Shown: piece by piece, positions 24,137-34,819 of the stretch
Layout of the letters: the number at the start of each line of letters is the position of its first letter
Position numbering within the stretch: the stretch's first letter is position 1
Source: Manduca sexta
Lineage: Eukaryota; Arthropoda; Insecta; Lepidoptera; Sphingidae
DNA: 64,000 nt
Assembly (NCBI RefSeq): GCF_014839805.1
Contig: NC_051140.1
Coordinates: 14,963,826-15,027,825, forward strand
Direction of reading: 5' to 3'
Made by a program: the position numbers and the translations under genes
The notes under the pieces: generated by a model
Database searches by the model: none
What the model was told of the DNA's origin: nothing
The model's input: only the letters and a program-made list of their open reading frames with translations

Positions 24137-24214
24137 CCAAAAAGAGTGTCTCGAATCGAAACCGCGATATTTCGCTTCATTTGCAGCTCATTGCCCACTA
24201 CACCACGGAGAAGA
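24137..24214 (-). mobile_element. tRNA-like SINE head
   Basis: On the minus strand, ctccgtggtgtagtgggcaa fits an A box and cgcggtttcgattcgagaca a B box, about 35 bases apart. It cannot be folded into a confident tRNA, so it is called a SINE head, not a tRNA gene. Confidence 0.4.
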
Positions 24215-27002
24215 CAAAATGTATCACTTGGTTAAATGCGGTCGAGACAATTAATAAGTATTAAACGGGGTTGACCTAATATTATTTTACATTCTAAAGT
24301 CAATTGATAAGGGTTCATGTAAGACTTTATGGAAATGTTAATACAGACTTTATTTTCTGGTGTTTTATAACTATTCTGTGGCTTATTTAATTATGAAACT
24401 AATATAATTTGATGTTACAAGATTATTCATGCAAATGTCGACGAAAAACTTTAAGAATTTTAAATGGTTTACTTCGGCGTCGCTGGCATTTTACAAGGAA
24501 ATTTTTACATTAATTAAGCACTTTACATTTTTATTAAATATCTGTAAAACAAATATCCTTGTTCAGATGAAATAATTTGTTTTGATCTTTAAAGGGCGTA
24601 TCGATACAATAATTATTATTAACAAGAGTAATTGGACGAGACACATTCACTTAATCTTAATTTGTAATCGATTCTATATTTAAATCTCGGTAAATTATAA
24701 TTCAATGACATAAACAGCCTACGCCCTTGAAGTCGAATCTACGCTCACAATACGGAAACGATTTTGAGCTCCATCTCACCACGATGGTCCTTGGTTAATT
24801 TATAATTCATTGCTGTAATAACCAGTCTAGATTCAAATAAAAAAAACCTTCATTGTTTTTATCATCATCATTATTGATTTTCAAAAACAAAACTCAGTGA
24901 TCAGGTGTTTTTCTCTTATAAAAAATGCAGTTGCAAATCATCGCGGAACTGAATTTCTGCCATGAACCCTGCTTCGACAAGAAATTTAGCTTCTGTACCT
25001 ATTTTAACTAAATTCTGTCTAACTAGTATAATAAACTCTTTGCGTAACAGAATGACTAAATCAGTCTTATTATCCTCATCTCAAACAATAAGCAAAACAA
25101 TTTGCGGTAATTTAGTAAATATCGATCTATTTTAACAAAGAGTAACATCATCGTGATTAGAAGCGACCAGGAAGCATCTTCCGTGCAAAGTCACGATTCA
25201 CGACAAACTCTTCACGAAGGTTGCTCCTGCACGTGTCATAAAGTCACGAACAACAAAAGGAAAATTGTTTGTAGAAAGGAACACTTTGTTCTACAGAGTC
25301 TGTACTACAAATTTATTTGTAAGTTCAAAGTTATATGGATGCATTATTTGACTGTTTTTATCCACTATCTTTTTGATGGTTTACGTTTTAAACTTTTAAT
25401 TTTGGTACCTTCTGTCCTTACTAATTGATAAAATTGAACAACATAAAATACCGTTTCTATGGTGTCTAGTTATTTTACATGAATATAAACTTATTCGTGT
25501 TACAAATTGTTGTTATACATACGATCTACCTTGTGGATTATCTGAACAACCATTTAAAAGCTGGTGTTACATTGAATGTTCTATAGCTCTATTTTAATTC
25601 TGTAATCAAATTCCATGCACAAATCTGGCTAATGTAAATCATGCCACAATTTGCATCTAAGACGTCAAGAAGTTTGGCAAATATTGTACAACATGCCTTT
25701 CAACATTTGATTGTGACGCCACAGGCAACTAAGATCCTATCAAAATTTAATTGAAAACAAACGGACTTGTTGAAATGTAAGCCATTGCTAGGTAATTTAG
25801 ATCACTTGTTACAATTTGGCGGCAAAATTTTAGCAACTATGATACTAAATATTCTATTTCATGTTTATTACAGCATATTCTATAAGAAGCTAAGTGTAGA
25901 TAAAAAATATCAAAACGGTTTCGTTTTTGATAGTAAAATCAGATAACATCACTGAAAAATAATTGTAGATTGGAAATAAAAGAGCAAGATATGAAAATTA
26001 AAAATATTTATTTTACATATTTACAAGCGTAATTACAGCTAAAATACATAAGTAAATGATTTTTTCTTATCCATATTTGAATTCTTAATAAAACAATAAC
26101 AAAAACTAACGAAAAAACTAGTAACACTAAAGTCCAATCAATAGGAAAAAAGCGTGCACGAGGAAGTATCTTTTCGTGAAAAACATAAGGATAAAAAATA
26201 ATCTAAATTACTACCCGGGATGCACGTAGACTACCATTTGACTGGACTAAACGAAATTGGAACAAACGTATGTCACACAAAACAATGATTACAACTTCTA
26301 AATGTTAATGGAGAAAACAAGAAATTCTTGCATTATGCTTACACATTATTTCAATGCAATCTTATTTATCTTTTGTAATCTGTAGATGAGTAAATTGCTT
26401 CTCGTGAGAGAAAACCACAATGACAATAGGATATAATTTTAATGGAAATATTGTGTTCTTATTTTAGAATAGTCAGACGAATTTAGATACAATTTTCCAA
26501 CATTCTGCATGTTACAAATATTGAAGATAAATTCTGTGGTTAAATATGTTTAACATGAAAACGTCTTTCCATATATTTTATCATTATTAAAAGCATGACC
26601 TATAATAGTAGATAAGGAAAAGTTTAGAGTCATCTAATAATTTCTCGTCATGTATGAAAAAAAGGAACAGTACATAACAAATGTTATTTTCCATTTATGC
26701 TGGTGGATCTACTCATTTTACTTTTATAAAGTAATTATTATTCTCATTTATTCTGTATATTTTATGTTTATACGTAACATATTTAAAAATTCTGGCACGT
26801 TTTTCTTATACTACATCTACTACCTAATGACACCACAGTTAAGGTCCCATGTTATTATTCGTTATGCATTTATTCAGGGATCTCCTGCAGTCTTTCAGTC
26901 ATTCACATAGTCTTCGTCCTCAATAATAAGTAAGTACAATAAAAGAATGAAACACTCAAGGTTTCTTACAATAAAATTTAATCAGATAAAAGCTGCAACA
27001 TT
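24215..27002. other. Region 3' of the secreted-protein gene, nothing recognised
   Basis: It is AT-rich. A short less AT-rich block at 25150..25275 is open in frame (SDQEASSVQSHDSRQTLHEG...) but lacks clear splice boundaries. No repeats are identified. Confidence 0.35.
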
Positions 27003-27008
27003 TTTATT
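27003..27008 (-). terminator. Candidate poly(A) signal AATAAA of the secreted-protein gene
   Basis: AATAAA on the minus strand lies about 130 bp beyond the stop codon at 27136. Other AATAAA words occur further downstream in this AT-rich sequence, so the choice rests on being the first well-placed hexamer. Confidence 0.4.
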
Positions 27009-27135
27009 TCTGGTGGGTTCAACTCTTTCCACTTAAATTCCTCAACAAATATGAAACTACTTTATAATAACATAGGACCTAAAACATTAGTTACTTTGAA
27101 CTGCGATGTAAGCAACATTTTAACAACACGCAACG

Positions 27136-27183
27136 TTAATGTTGTCTTGGTACGTATGCAGGCCATTGGTATACTGGTGTGCC
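27136..27183 (-). CDS. Coding exon 4 (last) of the secreted proline-rich protein
   Basis: A long pyrimidine tract ending tag precedes GGC ACA CCA GTA TAC, and the frame closes at TAA (27138..27136). It encodes 15 residues, GTPVYQWPAYVPRQH. The tail repeats the aromatic/proline style of the body (compare RYFVPVYV in exon 3), which supports it as the true last exon. Phase 0 matches the exon 3 donor. Confidence 0.75.
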   Translation of the reverse strand, partial: GTPVYQWPAYVPRQH

Positions 27184-29816
27184 CTAAAAAAAAGAAAGGT
27201 ATTAATATTTTAAACATTTTTTGAACTTCTTAAATATATAAATATATGCGTAATTTAAGATTCCACATAACCACCGTTAAATTATACGACTTCATAGACT
27301 TGATATACTGACTGCTGCCAATTAAATCATTCAAATTACTCGTGCAGTTCAACTGGTGATAAATTTATATTCTAGAAAATGAGTATTATATTGCAGTGAA
27401 TATAAACTACTCAAACACAACAAAAAAAGCTAGGCTGTTAAAAATCGACGTCAAAGACGAAAGTTATTCCAAAACAACGAAATGAATTTTTAGTTTCATC
27501 AAAAAATCATGATAATTTACTACAATTGATCCAGTATCACTTTAGAGCTGACTTAGCAACTCATAGTTTTACTGCCATCATCAATTCACCCTTATTACCT
27601 TTAGAAGAAGACATATTGTGATTCAATATACTTACTTCTAGGGTGTTTCTAACATTTCTCTTGGAGGCGTCTTTCTCGTATTTCCATTGCAAATCGCTGG
27701 CGGAGTCTCTGCTACCACCATCGACGTCATTACTTTCAATATTATTATGTACAGAGTCTTCTTTCTTAGTCTCAACCCTGTTTGGTGATTCATTGACATA
27801 TACAGGTACGAAATACCGCAGGCCGACACCGGGCAATGTCTGAGAGCCAAGTACTTGTGCGGGCGTGAAATAATTCTGCACGGGTTTTGCATGTACCGGT
27901 TCATGTCTGGGTATGTAAGCGTTGACGAAGCGCTGGGCGTTGTTCAGAGGCAAGGAAGGTGCAGGGGCATTGTAGATCACGTGCGTGTATCGCGGCTGAG
28001 GCTTGAATGGTTGCGGGCGCCTGTTGAAAAAAAATAGATTTTATTCTATTTGAATTTGCATGGTTCTAATTCCTGTGATAAAAATCGCTAGAAATAAGTC
28101 GGTCTGTAGTTTCAAAAATATTTTCGAAATGGTCATTATAATTATAATTGATTTATAAAAAAAATATAAAAACAGAATTAGTAAAATTCCTGATGAATAG
28201 AATTGTATAAAAACCATACCAGTGAGCATTAGGGTCTGGTGCATCATTGGATCTCTCTTCCCAGACCGGTGCAGGAGCGCGGTACGGCCGCGGCGGCGGC
28301 AGCGTAGGCTCCGGCACCGGCGGCTCGATGGGCCCGCCTTTAGTTCCGAACTTCACCATGATGCCCTGCACGCACGACGCGTACAGCATCAGGCACGTCA
28401 GCAACTGTGGAGAAATATATTTTAGTAAATATTTTGTTTTCGTTTAAACTTTATTAAGTAATAACAACATAGGATACTATGGTCGATGTATAAATTGAAA
28501 AAAAAAACAAAAATGCTTATCAACCACTAAAATTAATGTAAAAAAGACCAATATCATATCTCATTACAATAAAAGTTAAAGGCCACCGTGCAACGCAATA
28601 GAAGTAAGAAGTAAATCTAAAATTTGTTTTACCTAATGTAAACAATTATTATATCACCAACTTTTATAAATCAAACAAAAACTAAAACACCAATCAATTT
28701 AGAAATAGTTTTACCTAAAATTAATATTCATTGTAATTTTATATTACTACATAACTTTTCAACTTTATAATTCCATAACTTAATATAATGACTTCTAACA
28801 ATTTCATTAATAGCTTGTATGTGTCGATTAATGCAATTAACCTTATAACCACGTTTAGTATTTAAAAAGCTAGGGGCACATAGAAAGTAACTCTCGGTAA
28901 CAGGCCATGTTATGTACTATAATGTGCGTTAAATGTCGTTATTTCGATACATTACCTACATTTCGTTTACTTCCTACTATAAGACAAACTAAAATGCTTT
29001 ATCACGTCAATAAATTGTGCATAATGATTCGCCGTTCACTCACTTCTTTCGAGTGAATGACCATTAAAGTAGCAAATCAAATACACTCTAAAATACATTC
29101 GTGTGCCTGCACGCTTTCTGCGACAATCGCTAGTCGCAACCAAGACTACGTTTAATTAGGTTTCAATCTGCGCATCTTCATAGCGGCCTTGGGCTTACAC
29201 GACTTCTCTTTCCCACGAACATTTCACATCAGTGAATGTGTACCGACTTGTTTTTGCACAAAAATGTTATCTATTAAATGTTCTGTAAATTGCGTAGTAT
29301 TTTGTGTTACCGTCCGCCATTGTTTATGTAAAATTAGCACATCAACTGTTGTAACCTTCTTGAATTTCCAAAGGCGCAATAAATACGCGTACACGTTTTA
29401 TCGGTATATCTTTATAAACTAAAGCATCAAAGCGGCTCGGAATTACTACAGTTAAATTAATGTAGTACGGCTTAATGTGCCATATTAAACGTAAAAATAA
29501 GCGTATAGCTATTTAATTCGTTATTTTCATGGACGTACGAGTTCTATTCGTTTGATGTGAGCGTGATTGTATTTCGGTCACGCTACGATGATTGTTTACA
29601 TTCACACAAATAGAAAAAAACTGTATGTTACATTACCTTAAGGGCAGTGAAATGCATGCTTCCATAAAGAGCAGTCATTAAAAATCAATTAATAGAGATT
29701 GCACGACACGGTCTGAGGTTTTAATAACGCAGGCCAAGCGAAGTTGTATGTAAACATAGTTATGTTACGAGTATATGTATAATATGACCAACCTGTAACC
29801 TCGCCGAGGATCTCAT
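27136..29816 (-). CDS. Uncharacterised secreted proline-rich protein, 213 aa, four coding exons
   Basis: Joining 29816..29793, 28404..28220, 28020..27636 and 27183..27136 gives 642 coding bases with no internal stop. Exon phases agree at every junction, and the introns of 1388, 199 and 452 bp all begin GT and end AG. Residues 1-22 form a signal peptide: MRSSAR, then a hydrophobic LLTCLMLYASC core, with likely cleavage after VQG. Residues 33-54 are very proline-rich (PPVPEP, LPPPRPYRAPAP) and residues 70-91 less so. Residues 100-145 are aromatic/proline with two V-P-V/A-type motifs, residues 147-191 are polar and charged, and the tail is VYQWPAYVPRQH. The mature chain has no cysteine and no membrane segment, so it is probably secreted. 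There is a dibasic KK at 155-156 and KR at 190-191. I do not recognise the family. A structural cuticle-like or peptide-precursor role is possible but unproven. Codon-level GC is well above the flanking DNA. Confidence 0.85.
27636..28020 (-). CDS. Coding exon 3 of the secreted proline-rich protein
   Basis: The acceptor is a T tract followed by caacag, and the consensus donor GTAAGT follows CTAGAA. The 385 bases encode residues 70-198, starting RPQPFKPQPRYTHVIYNAPAP. If intron 3 is retained, the frame runs 25 codons past the donor to a stop at 27561 and gives an alternative tail beginning VSILNHN. The donor is strong, so splicing to exon 4 is the preferred model. Confidence 0.85.
28220..28404 (-). 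CDS. Coding exon 2 of the secreted proline-rich protein
   Basis: The acceptor is tttctccacag and the donor GTATGG follows CACTG. The 185 bases encode LLTCLMLYASCVQG, the rest of the signal peptide, then the proline-rich block PPVPEPTLPPPRPYRAPAP. The exon is far more GC-rich than its surroundings. It ends two bases into a Trp codon (TG|G) that exon 3 completes. Confidence 0.85.
29793..29816 (-). CDS. Coding exon 1 of the secreted proline-rich protein (start codon, 8 codons)
   Basis: The minus strand reads ATG AGA TCC TCG GCG AGG TTA CAG followed by the donor GTTGGT. The ATG follows the A-rich context acgaacaac and supplies the basic n-region of the signal peptide; the hydrophobic core is on exon 2. 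An intron splitting a signal peptide this way is common in insect cuticle-type and other secreted-protein genes. The phase is 0. Confidence 0.8.
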
Positions 29817-29865
29817 GTTGTTCGTGTATCCAAATAGTCTGTCTACCTTAGCATTCGATTAGTAT
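29817..29865 (-). other. 5' untranslated exon part with upstream splice acceptor
   Basis: Directly upstream of the ATG on the minus strand a good acceptor, tttgtcttgttgcag, ends at 29866. This implies that at least one non-coding exon lies further upstream (coordinates above 29866) and that the promoter is not immediately next to the ATG. I could not identify that exon by eye. Confidence 0.5.
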
Positions 29866-30279
29866 CTGCAACAAGACAAAATAAAGATTATACAACTTGA
29901 TTCATGTTCAACTCAATTATAACTTATACAGATTGTGTCATCAATTTAAGCTATTACGAGGAACGTGATTATACGATGATTAGATGTGATTAATAAAATT
30001 AATAGCATAGTTATAGAAGTACAGTGAAGTGATTATAAGCACAATTAAATACCACTGAAGTAATCAGAAACAAACAGACATAATATTTTGTGGTGATAAT
30101 AGAGCCCTCAAGAATAATCTATACTTTATTAACTAATATATAAAGCTGAAGAGTTTATTGATTTGTTTTTTTGAACGCGCTAATTTCTAATCGGAATTAC
30201 TATACCAAAGATGTTTTTTTTTTTCACTTATAAGAAGCTACATTGCTTCTGAACTGCTTTTTATACCAGTAAAATAATT

Positions 30280-30325
30280 ATCCCAGAAAAACTTTTGCAC
30301 GCGGGTGGAATCACCGGCGCTACTG
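30280..30325 (-). mobile_element. Short RTE-like fragment
   Basis: cccagaaaaacttttgcacg and cgggtggaatc form a diverged reverse-complement head of the RTE-like family. Confidence 0.35.
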
Positions 30326-30673
30326 TAAGATCAGTTTACCGAACCAATATTTTCTGAACCGAATACAGATTAAACCCTTTATAAATAAATTAACATTATA
30401 AAATACACTTTGTAACTACAGTAATTATTTTGTAGAACGGTAAATATGTCGAAAGATTCTCGGTTGTAGGTCAAAAAATCAAATAAAATCACTTTATGAG
30501 TTCTAGTTTATAATCAAGACAGTAAATGTTTCATTACAGTGTTACATAACCAAAATTCTTAATTTAATATTCTACAAGTTCTATTTTTAAAATCTCAAAT
30601 ATAGTTCCGGAAATGTAGTAGTAGGTAGTCTCGTGTTTTCAATTAGAGAATTTTGATTATTATTGCCTTTTTA

Positions 30674-30943
30674 TCTATATATATAAAAATGAATCCCTAT
30701 CTCTCTTGGTCACGCCATCACGCGTGAACGGCTGGAGTGTTTTTTTTTTGTTGCGTTTGTTATTGTCAGGAGAAGGTTCTTATGAAAGAAAAAATTGCGC
30801 GGAAAATTTGAAAATTTAAGAAAACTTAACGAAAATATTAATTTTATATAACTGTAAATTGTTTAAAATAACTGTCAGCGAGTGACAGAATGCGCGCTGC
30901 AAATTCATAGTTAAGGCGGGACAACGTCTGTCGGGTCAACTAG
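30674..30943 (+). mobile_element. Non-autonomous Helitron, 270 bp
   Basis: It starts TCTATATATATAAAAATGAA and ends GTCTGTCGGGTCAACTAG, with A before and T after, as expected for Helitrons (5' TC, 3' CTAG, A|T target, no target duplication). A short stem GACA/TGTC lies just before the end. tcacgcgtgaacggctgga and gagaaggttctta are shared with the 44060..44335 copy. It has no helicase ORF. Confidence 0.75.
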
Positions 30944-31059
30944 TTATTTAATATATAGAAATATATTCAAATCATAATAAAAAAGTCAAAATTAGGTTAA
31001 TGTAAATATTTCTTAAGTTCATAAAATTAATTCAATATATGGCTATAGCTATAATTTGA

Positions 31060-31135
31060 GACCTTGAGAAGGACATGGGCTACTCTATCCCGGAAAACTA
31101 TCACGCGGGCAAAGGCTCCAGCAACAGCTATAATG
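31060..31135 (-). mobile_element. RTE-like fragment
   Basis: ggacatgggctactctatcc, cggaaaactatcacgcgggc and aaaggctccagcaacagcta are reverse-complement forms of the family head and adjoining body. Confidence 0.45.
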
Positions 31136-31496
31136 TAATATTACTAAACAGTTCAGTAATATAAAACCTTACGCACAATGCAAGACTAATTATATCACAT
31201 CAAACACGTCCGTTGCAACCAGGAACTCATACAATTAAATGAAAACAGACCATTCAGCGTTTGTGCCGGGAACGCAAGAAACATGAGCTATTCACATTAT
31301 GAAATGTGTGAAGAAAGGTGAACTAGCCATATCTTGCACGCATCATAATGCTACGTAAATAGAGCTCGACATTTCATTATAGCCTCCGTGATAGCGTCAT
31401 ATAATGTCTGTGATATTTCAGAATTTCCCCATGAGTGGGCTAGATTTTTGTCATGTATAATCGGCAATAATATCGGTCAATTTCAGGATAGCGTAA

Positions 31497-31735
31497 CCCC
31501 CTTATTCATAAACGTTATTTATCTAAGGACGGACCATTGCTGTGATAACAAGTCTATTTCTCAGCTTTGTTTATCTGACAGCTAACTAGATTCAAGTTGT
31601 ATCTCAATATAAGTCAAACATAACGGCCCTATTTCTACACACTGCGAAGGCTGCCATGCCGTGAGTCCTGAGAAACAGACTTGTTATCACAGCAATGCTC
31701 CGTCCATTCATAAATAACGTCTATGAATAAGGGGG
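31497..31735. mobile_element. MITE with 68-bp terminal inverted repeats, 239 bp
   Basis: The arms 31497..31564 and 31668..31735 match at 62 of 68 positions; they begin CCCCCTTATTCATAAACG and end GTTTCTCAG. About 100 bp lie between them. I recall this end sequence as common in lepidopteran MITEs. A target duplication is not evident. Confidence 0.8.
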
Positions 31736-32399
31736 TTTGTTTTTATATCAGGGATGATTTTAATCTACTTATATTCGCCCTTTAATTACGTATTTTCGAT
31801 TTTATATTCTACAGAATATTTCGCGCGTGGAATATTTTAGCTAAGCAAATGCCTTTCCTATCTTCTTCCAAATCCTCAATTCCCAGCCATTTTTTCAAGT
31901 ATCAAAGTATAAGAATAACTTTATGCTAAATGTATGATAGAAAGAAATAGATAATACAATCAGATTATAAGTAAAACAATTTCTTAATTTAATTTACAAT
32001 CCAAATATTACGTTTCTGTGTGGTTATAACATTTGTATGTAAATAAATTACTTTGCGTATGTTAGTTAACCTCTTCTGCTGTAATGTAACGTCATTAAAC
32101 CTCTCTTAACAGTTACTTAACAAGAATACAAGAAGGTATCATAACAAGCGATGATACAATCTGAACGAGCATTCTCTCTGTTAAATAATTGAGACATCAT
32201 CTCTTATAATACATGGCAAAGGCTCCAAGGCAAGTTAAAAGTCGCAAAAGTATTTATTAAAACTATTATTTAAGAATTCCAATACAATTACTATTAAAAC
32301 ATTGAGAACGACTTACTAAAATACAATTTACTATAAAAATGACTCAAGACATAAAGAAATAAAATTTTGAGTGTAATGTACTAATGACTTTTTACTAAT

Positions 32400-32670
32400 A
32401 TTCTAAATGCAAAAGTTTGAGAAAATGTTTAGAGGTTTGTATGTTTGTTAGAAATAAACTCAGAAACAACTGAACGGATTTGAATGAAATTTGACTCACA
32501 TGTAGACCATGTTCTAGATTAACACTAAATATACTTCTTGTCCCGGTAATTATCCCCAAACGAAAATAATGGAATTTTAAAACCTGATTTTTATATTAGA
32601 TATTACTGGCATTATAATGTTTAAAAGGCTTTTATATGGAAAAACTTTTCACGCGGGCGAAGCCCATACC
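32400..32670 (-). mobile_element. RTE-like retroposon 3' region
   Basis: On the minus strand it runs gggcttcgcccgcgtgaaaa, ... gggacaagaagtatatttag ... aaatttcattcaaatccgtt, cagttgtttctgagtttatt, ... ctcaaacttttgcattta. The head-to-tail order is complete for this family and the copy is old. Confidence 0.65.
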
Positions 32671-32960
32671 AAAAATAAATTCCTAAATAAAACAACCTAA
32701 AAATGTTTTAATATCCTTTTTAAGTCTTTTGAAATTATTTATAGTTTTTATAGCACAAGGAGAAGTGCAATTCCCTTTAAAGGTACTAAATGTGCTAACT
32801 TATAAAAACTGATATTTTATTCCTAGATAAATCCATCTTTGGCGTCAATACCTCGCGGTATGTGATTGTTAGATTTATTTCATGTTCCTATTAAAGTATT
32901 ATGTCCTTACAATAACTCAATATCACCTATTTATGGATGGAGACAATAAAACGAAAATGT

Positions 32961-33254
32961 AATGATTTCTTATGTTTACGCGAATATTAAACATTAAAAA
33001 TAAACTATTTTTCGAAGTTTATCGCGGATTTTATACTTTTTTCCCAACCTTTCGAAGACTTTGCAGCCTTCGTGGTCGCGGGAGGACTGAGGTATTGGTT
33101 ATCCGCAAAGTCAAAGTTACAATATCTACCTAAATTTTACAATTATGCAACTTTTAAATTTTTTAGCTGTTGGTAGTCCGATCTACGCCGAATGAGCTCA
33201 CGGTGTTTTGAAGTCGGGTAGCCGCCGAAAATCCGAAAAATAGTTTAATTTTAA
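32961..33254 (+). mobile_element. Short derivative of the Penelope-associated arm
   Basis: aatgatttcttatgtttacg, cgcggattttatac, acctttcgaagactttgcag, ttatccgcaaagtcaaagtt and ttagctgttggtagtccgat follow the 8.6-kb left arm. At the inner end it jumps to ccgaaaatccgaaaaatagt, the reverse of its own outer end, so it has short terminal inverted repeats and no ORF. Confidence 0.7.
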
Positions 33255-34136
33255 AACGAAAATGTTTTCTATTACGTACGTTTACATCGTTAAATAGAAC
33301 AGAGTACAGTTGGTTAATAAAGATCATAACCCCGTGTCAGAGTTGATGAACATTTATTTAATAGACTTATGCAAATGGTAATTAACATTAAAATATGAAT
33401 GGATTTTTAGTTTTCAAACGTATATTTTGCCAATATTTGTGTATTTTGACTCCTAAGTTTTAATTTTTTAATATTATTGGGTTTCTACGTCGTGCTCCGT
33501 AATGTTAATTTTCAATAATTGTTCTTTAAATATTGATGGTAATTTTTAATAATGAATGAGCTTAATACGACTTAAATACTTTACGATAAGGTAACACATA
33601 AAGGGAAATATAAATCAAAATATTGACTACCTATATTATTTAACGTAAAATATTATATCTCCACTTTAATTTAAGAACACCAATAGAACATGGCATTACG
33701 ATATAAATTAAACTACGTAATGATTTTTCTTCGCAACAGAACACTGAACAATAAGGTCAAAACATATTTAAAAGTAAATTTTCCTATACATTTATACCAC
33801 ATTTATTTATATGCAAGAAAGGTCGCGTTTGTAGATAGGCGAGTATTATATAAATGCTTACGGATAATTGCAGTTTTAACGAACCTATAAATATTGATAG
33901 ATATGTTAACAATTCAACCGCTTTCAACGCAATTAATTTCTCAATGGAAACATTATATTTTCATAATTGTTTACAATTGCAAACACTTGTTTTAATACCA
34001 CACGATTTTCGTAATATGATAATAGGCTGTTCGTAAATGCATTGGCTTAATTTCAAATTTATAATATTAGTAACAAATATTATTATTTTTACTGCTGTAC
34101 TAATATATAAATTTGCATGCTGTGGTCTCATATAAT

Positions 34137-34243
34137 TGAAGAGGCACGTCGCATTGTTAATTGTACAAATACTACGACATTGTATTTATTATACGTCGTG
34201 TATCCTTTGTTGGAGATCCTTAAATAAATAAATAAATAAAAAC
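34137..34243 (+). mobile_element. Non-LTR retroposon tail with (TAAA)n
   Basis: gaagaggcacgtcgcattgt, ttattatacgtcgtgtatcc, tttgttggagatcct and then TAAATAAATAAATAAATAAA. A short, simple AAAT repeat after a unique end is the hallmark of some insect LINE 3' ends. The family is not assigned. Confidence 0.45.
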
Positions 34244-34699
34244 AGCACTAACACAAAATATAAAAATAAATATTGAGCTATAAATACCAGATTAATAATT
34301 CGTTTATAATAATCATATACACAGCGCTAAATGTTGCAAGCTATAAAAATTAAATAACTGCCTATCAAAGTTTGTTACGGTGACAGCTATAGCCGATGGT
34401 CTTGATTCGGTAATTTGCAACGGCCACGACAAAAGTCATAAGCTGAGCGGAGGCGTATTGATCAAATTAAAATCATACTCATTTATTACAATTAAATTAC
34501 GGAATTAATTCTGTCGTGGCTAAGGTTATAAATTACTAAGCTGACAAATGATGAATGATGATTAGTCAAATCAATGGCTATACGTTATTCTTTACGAATT
34601 AAATACGCTAGCCGTAGTTGATTTTCAAGGTAGAATGCAAAGTGGAAACATTATATAAATCTGATTTATAAATATCAGTATTTTTAATAAGTTAATTTA

Positions 34700-34815
34700 G
34701 TAATAATTTCGTATGTTTACGCTAACGATTGACATTGAAATTATTACATTACATCTTTTTTCGCAATAAAATTATTCTTTTTCCCCGACATTTCGTTGAC
34801 TGCATTATCCTGAAA
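34700..34815 (+). mobile_element. Distant relative of the Penelope-associated arm
   Basis: taataatttcgtatgtttac, gctaacgattgacattgaaa, ttcgcaataaaatta and ttccccgacatttcgttgac parallel the outer part of the 8.6-kb arm (atgtttacg, gacattgaaa, atcgcgg, cccgacgtttcga). Similarity stops before the Trp-like inner block. Confidence 0.4.
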
Positions 34816-34819
34816 AATC

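Noticed and set aside
25153..25275. Exon-like segment SDQEASSVQSHDSRQTLHEG.
   Set aside because: No acceptor or donor fits, and the reverse strand is equally plausible.
27638..28447. Several other frames on both strands around 27.6-28.4 kb.
   Set aside because: They overlap exons 2 and 3 of the secreted-protein gene in other frames; the GC-rich coding sequence leaves long open shadows.
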